17,941 nucleotides of DNA from Treponema sp. UBA937 (GTDB taxonomy: Bacteria; Spirochaetota; Spirochaetia; Treponematales; Breznakiellaceae), in NCBI GenBank assembly GCA_002293455.1, contig DBDH01000043.1:1-17941 (forward strand), in the 5' to 3' direction. Positions within the stretch are counted from its first letter, which is position 1. Every line of letters begins with the position of its first letter. The notes under the pieces were generated by a model. That model worked only from the letters and a program-made list of their open reading frames with translations. It was not told the origin of the DNA and did not search any database. The position numbers and the translations under genes were made by a program. This document shows, piece by piece, positions 14,053 to 17,941 of this stretch.

Positions 14053-15635
14053 GCTTTTCCTCCCGACATCAAAACTCCAAAATCAGCAGCATCCGAATCA
14101 GGCGGAAGGATTCCCGCGATATGTCCTTCATCTACAATAGCGATACGGTCGCAGACAGAACGCAGTTCTTCAAGCTCGCTGGAAATCATAACGATGGTTG
14201 TTCCGTGTTTCCGGTTATATTCCCGCAGTGTATCCAAAACGATTTTTTTGGCTCCTACATCGATGCCCCGCGTCGGTTCCGATACAAAAAGCATTCTTGG
14301 ATCCAGCGCAAAAGCCTTGGCAAGGCAAACTTTCTGCTGATTGCCGCCGGAAAGTTCTTTGGCGAGCTGCTTCACCCCGGTACATTTTATTTCAAGCTTT
14401 TTGATATAATCATCAGCCAATTGCTTCATCAATTTTTCGTCCCGGATTTTTATCAGTCCCCCAAGGAACGATTTCAGATACAATTCTTTTATCTGCATTG
14501 CGCCGAACGCAATATTCCAGTCGAGGCTTTCATCAAGAAGAAGGCCGACACCACGGCGGTCTTCCGAAACAAAGGCCATACCTTCATTTAATGCGCTTCT
14601 TGGATCTCCCAAAGGTATCTCACGGTCATCCAGGAACACAGAACCGCCCGCGGCATACAGCCCCATAATTCCGTTAGGGATTCCAAGTTTGCCTTGCCCC
14701 GCAAGTCCGCCGATGCCAAAAATCTCGCCCTGCTTAACGGTGAATGACACATCACGGACAGTTTCCCCGGGCATATCAACCCAAAGATGTTCCACTTTCA
14801 AAACATCGGCGCCGAACTGCCTGGTATCCTCGGTTTTAGCCGCGGAAGTACCGACATCCCGGCCGACCATCCACGCGGCAATGTCCCGAACCGTAATATG
14901 CTCATTCGGCGCGTCTTTAATAATATGCCCATCCCTCAGCACAACCACACGGTCGGCAATCTCCGTTACTTCGTGAAGCCGGTGGGAAATAAAAATAATC
15001 CCGATTCCTTCCGCCGCAAGTTTTTTCAGCGAATTAAGCAGAATATCCGCCTCGCTTTCGGTTAAAACAGCAGTGGGCTCATCAAGGATTAATATCTGTA
15101 CGTTTTCACGGTCAATTTCTCTGGCAATTTCGGTGAATTGTTTGTACGCAACAGGCATTTCAGAAACAATGGTTTCGGGAGCGATGTGCATTCCCAGCTT
15201 TTGTATCGCTTTAGATGCCCGTTCCTGCATAATATCCCGCTTGAGGACGGCCATCCGCTCGCCGAACACTTCCCGCGCGAAAGCGGGTTTTATCGGCTCC
15301 CGGTTCAGCATGATATTCTCGGCGGCGCTGAATCCGGGGATAAGCGAAAACTCCTGATGCACCATCCCGATTCCCGAACCTAAGGCGTCAAGAGGGCCTT
15401 TAAAGTGTACCAATTCGTCGTTTATATAAATCTGGCCGCCGTAACCGCCTGTTTCGGAAATTACGGGCATCCCAAAAAGAATCTGCATAAGCGTGGTTTT
15501 GCCGGCTCCGTTTTCGCCGACCAAACAAAGAATTTCTCCTTTGCCCAAATTGAAAGTTACGTTAGAAAGAACCGGTGTCCCATAATAATCTTTTGACACC
15601 GCATCAAAACGCAAAAGAGGAGGTGAAGTATTCAT
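14049..15635 (-). CDS. Two-domain ABC importer ATPase
   Basis: A 528-residue cytoplasmic ATPase with two tandem nucleotide-binding domains, the layout of RbsA/MglA and of BMP-type nucleoside importers. Domain 1 has Walker A GENGAGKT (40-47), Q94, Walker B ILILDEP (181-187) and H218, but its signature is MPVAYKQ (160-166) rather than LSGGQ. Domain 2 has the signature LSGGNQQK (428-435), but its Walker A is GLAGQGKLG (310-318) without the T/S after lysine, and S452 replaces the Walker B aspartate (VSEPTRGID). In a head-to-tail pair, domain 1 Walker motifs face the domain 2 signature, giving one good site and one fully degenerate site. ATG 15635 is chosen over TTG 15641 because AGGA lies about seven bases upstream. 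Partners are the two permeases that follow. Confidence 0.93.
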   Translation of the reverse strand: MNTSPPLLRFDAVSKDYYGTPVLSNVTFNLGKGEILCLVGENGAGKTTLMQILFGMPVISETGGYGGQIYINDELVHFKGPLDALGSGIGMVHQEFSLIPGFSAAENIMLNREPIKPAFAREVFGERMAVLKRDIMQERASKAIQKLGMHIAPETIVSEMPVAYKQFTEIAREIDRENVQILILDEPTAVLTESEADILLNSLKKLAAEGIGIIFISHRLHEVTEIADRVVVLRDGHIIKDAPNEHITVRDIAAWMVGRDVGTSAAKTEDTRQFGADVLKVEHLWVDMPGETVRDVSFTVKQGEIFGIGGLAGQGKLGIPNGIMGLYAAGGSVFLDDREIPLGDPRSALNEGMAFVSEDRRGVGLLLDESLDWNIAFGAMQIKELYLKSFLGGLIKIRDEKLMKQLADDYIKKLEIKCTGVKQLAKELSGGNQQKVCLAKAFALDPRMLFVSEPTRGIDVGAKKIVLDTLREYNRKHGTTIVMISSELEELRSVCDRIAIVDEGHIAGILPPDSDAADFGVLMSGGKA

Positions 15636-15659
15636 CAGCAAATCCTATTAAAAAATGAG

Positions 15660-15713
15660 TCAAAAACACAAAAAGCCGGGGCATGTTTAAGGCAATTGCC
15701 CAATGTCCCGGCC
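15660..15713 (-). terminator. Intercistronic terminator between binding-protein and ATPase genes
   Basis: On the minus strand a 10-bp stem (15703-15712 with 15675-15684, one G-U pair) is capped by an internal 10-bp palindrome GGCAATTGCC (15691-15700). It is followed by TTTTTGTGTTTTTG. A partial terminator here would let the binding-protein message exceed that of the ATPase and permeases. Confidence 0.75.
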
Positions 15714-15730
15714 TCATATAACAACATCAC

Positions 15731-15754
15731 GCGGGCAAAACCGCTCTTGCCCGC
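15731..15754 (-). repeat. Second stem-loop behind the binding-protein gene
   Basis: A perfect 8-bp stem, GCGGGCAA (15731-15738) with TTGCCCGC (15747-15754), and an 8-nt loop, placed 20 bases after the stop codon. No T-tract follows, so it more likely protects the 3-prime end of the binding-protein message than terminates it. Confidence 0.65.
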
Positions 15755-15773
15755 ATTCTCACAATGAAATAAA

Positions 15774-16985
15774 TTATTGCGCGTTGAACTTAATGTTGAA
15801 ATATTTTTCAGGGACAACCCATTCCGTAGTGGGAATGTATCCCTTACCAAAAACGTAAGTATCCATGTAAATCAGGATATGATTGTTTGACCGGACACCG
15901 GTATTGTTATCAATGTACCTGCCGCCGTTCCACCTTGCGCCGGGAGTAAATTCACCCAAAGCCGCGTAAAGATCGGTCAAACTGCCCAGTTCCGCTTCGC
16001 CGTCGATGATGCGTTTCGCGAATTCGCCAAGACCGGCGGTATTGGTAAAGCCGTAGGAATAAGCCCAGGTACCAAAACGTCCGGCGCCGCCCTGAGCGAC
16101 AACCGCGTCTTCAACTTTCTTGAGAATGGCGGGGAAGTTTCCGGCTTCCGCGGAAAGATCGATGCCAAGCGCTCCGGGATAACCCATCAAAGGAGAAGGA
16201 AGGTCCGCTTCAACAAAGATTCCGCCGTAGGTGAGAAGCTGCTTAAGCAGAGGCTCGGTGTGAGCGTCATTTGTACAGAAGAACGCGGTGTCCTGTCCGT
16301 ACCGTTCAATCCACTGGGGAGCCTGTTCAAGGATGAACTGCTGAGCGCCGGCCTGTCCGACATCGGAAGTCGGGTCGGGAGCGGATTCATATACCCACTG
16401 AACGCCCAAATCCTTACAGGCTTCTTCCATAATTTGACGGCGAAGGCCGAGAGACTCATAGCTCATGTGCCTGGGGAAGGAGATATGAACAAAAGTAGTG
16501 GCGCCAAGCTCCTTTGCCGCACGGATAATGGTATAGCCGCGGGAAATAAAGTCGGCGTTGATAGCCAAATCCGCGGACCGCTGAATTACGAGCGGATCTT
16601 CGTGCGCTTCACCGGCAAAACACAGAATGTCGGGACGGCGTTCTTTTACACGCCTAAAGGCTTCCGCGGCGCCGGGAACCGACTGGTTCATGACGATAGC
16701 CTTCATTTTAGGATCATCCGCCAGGGTTACAATCTGAGTGATCGTTGTTTCCTGCTGATCCATGAAGTTATCGGGATACGTAATGTGCTGAATGATTCCG
16801 CCGTCAGCCACGCTGCCGTAACGCTTAATGAGTTCTTCCGCGCCGCGAAGATCATCTTCGGACTGGGAAACGGTTCCGGTAACCACACCAATGTGATAAG
16901 CAGCACCGCCCTCATCTTTCTTGCATCCCACAAAAAGCATGGAACCTGCCAAGAGAATCAACAGAACAAAAGCAAATTTCTTCAT
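15774..16985 (-). CDS. DUF3798-type substrate-binding lipoprotein of the ABC transporter
   Basis: A 403-residue protein with a lipoprotein signal: two lysines, a hydrophobic core (4-19) and a relaxed spirochaetal lipobox LFVGC with the lipidated cysteine C21. The mature part begins with YHIGVVTGTVSQSEDDLRG, which I recognise as the DUF3798 family, a periplasmic-binding-protein-like fold of unknown ligand. Motifs such as AIVMNQSVPGAAEAFR and AFFCTNDAHTEPLL fit the two-lobed type I binding-protein fold. It should capture the ligand in the periplasm for the permeases encoded downstream. GGAGGA stands five bases before ATG 16985. The frame runs on to a TTG at 17051, but this overlaps the promoter and is rejected. 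It is the first gene of the operon and is followed by two hairpins. Confidence 0.9.
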   Translation of the reverse strand: MKKFAFVLLILLAGSMLFVGCKKDEGGAAYHIGVVTGTVSQSEDDLRGAEELIKRYGSVADGGIIQHITYPDNFMDQQETTITQIVTLADDPKMKAIVMNQSVPGAAEAFRRVKERRPDILCFAGEAHEDPLVIQRSADLAINADFISRGYTIIRAAKELGATTFVHISFPRHMSYESLGLRRQIMEEACKDLGVQWVYESAPDPTSDVGQAGAQQFILEQAPQWIERYGQDTAFFCTNDAHTEPLLKQLLTYGGIFVEADLPSPLMGYPGALGIDLSAEAGNFPAILKKVEDAVVAQGGAGRFGTWAYSYGFTNTAGLGEFAKRIIDGEAELGSLTDLYAALGEFTPGARWNGGRYIDNNTGVRSNNHILIYMDTYVFGKGYIPTTEWVVPEKYFNIKFNAQ

Positions 16986-16990
16986 TATCT

Positions 16991-16996
16991 TCCTCC
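16991..16996 (-). promoter_or_regulatory. Strong ribosome-binding site of the binding-protein gene
   Basis: GGAGGA on the minus strand, five bases before ATG 16985. It is the strongest such site seen in the window and fixes the start used. Confidence 0.85.
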
Positions 16997-17012
16997 AATT
17001 TAATATGTTATG

Positions 17013-17041
17013 ATGATACCTCATTTTTTCCTGATTGGCAA
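17013..17041 (-). promoter_or_regulatory. Strong sigma-70-type promoter of the ABC transporter operon
   Basis: TTGCCA (17036-17041) and TATCAT (17013-17018), read on the minus strand, match five of six consensus bases each with exactly 17 bp between them. The predicted start near 17006 gives a leader of about 20 bases holding the GGAGGA site. A second perfect -35 hexamer TTGACA lies at 17046-17051 but has no good -10 at the right distance. Confidence 0.75.
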
Positions 17042-17051
17042 ATACTGTCAA

Positions 17052-17074
17052 GGGAAATTTTGATAAATTTGCCC
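17052..17074. promoter_or_regulatory. Candidate operator upstream of the transporter promoter
   Basis: GGGAAATTT (17052-17060) and AAATTTGCCC (17065-17074) form an inverted repeat with one bulged base and a 4-bp centre, ending ten bases before the -35 hexamer. Location and symmetry suggest an activator or repressor site. No regulator for it is evident, except possibly the winged-helix protein cut by the right edge. Confidence 0.35.
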
Positions 17075-17112
17075 TAAATACGAAAAAAACATAAAATTAC
17101 TTCGGCGGATAC

Positions 17113-17820
17113 CTATAATGCTTCAACAAACATATGACGCTGATACGATTGAATATTAACAACAAATTTTCTGTTTTCATCTTTGAGAAAATGAAGGAAA
17201 GGTATACGGGAAATCATCGGGTTTGAAAAGATAAGGGCGCCGTTCTGGATAATTTCAAAGGGAGAACTCCTCACTTGCCCTCCTGCCAAAGGGACCGCTT
17301 CATCAATGTGAAACTCATACACAATAACGCTTAACGGATCTTCCAAATTCGATAGTTCAAAATAGGCAAATTCGCTGAGAGATTCGGTATCGGAAGAACG
17401 CATAATCCGCACCGCGGCCTGTTTCGATTCATCAGTCCGGAACACGAGCGGATCAGTTTCATCGGCTAAGGGGAAGCGTAAAAACAGAAAAGCAAACACC
17501 GTCACCAAAAAACCGGCAATAATGATCAAGGGAAAGCCGGCATATTTCGGGAAACGAAACGATGCCGCGGTCAAAACAAAAAATACGCTTCCCGCGATAT
17601 AAAAATCTTTATGAAGAAACACTTCGCCTTTGGAAAACACAATTGCCAGAGTGAGGGAAATTAAAGCACCAGAAAACCAGAGGATAGCGCATGTGATTTT
17701 TCGGTTCCGCTGTTTCAACGTCAAGTCTGACGCAAAAAGCGAAACGAGAGCCCCGGCGCCGAATCCAAGACAGCATACCGCAAGGTAAAATAAATCCCTG
17801 GACAGATAAAGATCAATCAT
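17113..17820 (-). CDS. Four-TM membrane protein of unknown function
   Basis: A 235-residue protein that I do not recognise. The first about 115 residues contain four hydrophobic spans (about 10-31, 43-63, 71-87, 95-114). The remaining about 120 residues form a mixed charged domain with no known motif (it includes FAYFELSNLEDP and VIVYEFHIDEAVP). The ATG at 17820 overlaps the end of the upstream winged-helix gene by 8 bp, so the two are probably co-transcribed and possibly translationally coupled. AAGGAA lies about 11 bases before the start. The gene ends before the transporter promoter, and no clear terminator lies between, so read-through into the transporter operon is possible. Confidence 0.75.
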   Translation of the reverse strand: MIDLYLSRDLFYLAVCCLGFGAGALVSLFASDLTLKQRNRKITCAILWFSGALISLTLAIVFSKGEVFLHKDFYIAGSVFFVLTAASFRFPKYAGFPLIIIAGFLVTVFAFLFLRFPLADETDPLVFRTDESKQAAVRIMRSSDTESLSEFAYFELSNLEDPLSVIVYEFHIDEAVPLAGGQVRSSPFEIIQNGALIFSNPMISRIPFLHFLKDENRKFVVNIQSYQRHMFVEAL

Positions 17821-17941
17821 ATTGATACGATTCCTTTTTTAAGATAACCCAAGTTCCGGTTTTGTTAGAACCAAAACGGGAAATAATGCCTTTCTCTTTC
17901 AATTTTTTAATGGCCCGCTGAACTGTTTTTCTGTCCTTTTT
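17813..17941 (-). CDS. C-terminal fragment of a winged-helix DNA-binding protein
   Basis: Only the last 42 codons are in the window; the start lies beyond the right edge. The visible sequence carries a clear recognition-helix pattern, KTVQRAIKKLKEKGIISRFG, followed by a wing-like GSNKTGTWVIL and a short end before TGA at 17813-17815. This form is common at the C-terminus of AlbA_2/ATP-binding (Schlafen-like) regulators and of some Fic-type proteins, so the full protein may be one of these. That is an inference from the tail only. The stop overlaps the start of the following four-TM gene by 8 bp. Confidence 0.7.
   Translation of the reverse strand, partial: KKDRKTVQRAIKKLKEKGIISRFGSNKTGTWVILKKESYQYD

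Noticed and set aside
16260..17003. Open frame of 247 codons on the plus strand opposite the binding-protein gene
   Set aside because: It lies wholly antisense to a well-supported lipoprotein gene and crosses its ribosome-binding site; no domain is recognisable.
16986..17051. Longer binding-protein reading starting with TTG at 17051
   Set aside because: It would overlap the strong promoter and put 22 residues before a normal lipoprotein signal peptide.

Overview
The window looks like chromosomal DNA of a spirochaete, most likely a free-living or gut Treponema-type organism. This is inferred from a roughly 50% GC, fully intact gene set, a DUF3798-type lipoprotein ABC operon with a relaxed lipobox, a PilZ protein, and envelope proteins of a kind I associate with treponemes. 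No rRNA, tRNA, CRISPR array, insertion sequence or prophage gene is visible. Species cannot be fixed from the sequence alone.

Layout. (1) Positions 1-147 hold a compound palindromic element. (2) Positions 148-4156 carry three minus-strand genes: a PilZ-domain protein (c-di-GMP receptor candidate), a membrane-anchored LysM-PKD-C39-like cysteine peptidase ending in a strong terminator, and a membrane-anchored protein-L-isoaspartate methyltransferase (PCMT) with a proline-rich acidic tail. (3) A divergent intergenic region (4157-4324) contains a second copy of the palindrome. It leads into a large plus-strand polytopic membrane protein with an embedded spermidine-synthase-like domain, closed by a terminator at 6862-6903. 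(4) Positions 7018-10140 form a plus-strand amino-acid cluster: dapA, a leucine-dehydrogenase-family gene of clearly lower GC, and asd of the archaeal/yeast type. (5) A plus-strand, membrane-anchored endonuclease/exonuclease/phosphatase-family protein follows behind its own good sigma-70-type promoter (10287-11366). (6) The right third is on the minus strand. Read in transcription order it has the C-terminal end of a winged-helix protein (entering from the right edge), a four-TM protein of unknown function, and then a strong promoter driving a five-gene ABC transporter operon: DUF3798-type lipoprotein binding protein, two-domain ATPase, two permeases, and a small single-pass membrane protein.

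How the genes work together. DapA and Asd catalyse successive steps of the aspartate/diaminopimelate route: Asd makes aspartate semialdehyde and DapA condenses it with pyruvate. The dehydrogenase between them is not a known step of that route and may be an insertion. The transporter operon has intact importer architecture with 4-bp ATGA overlaps between the ATPase and permease genes. Two hairpins after the binding-protein gene probably set its excess over the membrane components. Its substrate is unknown, and it is the best candidate here for an undescribed system. Several starts were moved inward from the longest open frame because ribosome-binding sites or promoter positions favour the inner codon; each case is explained in its entry.
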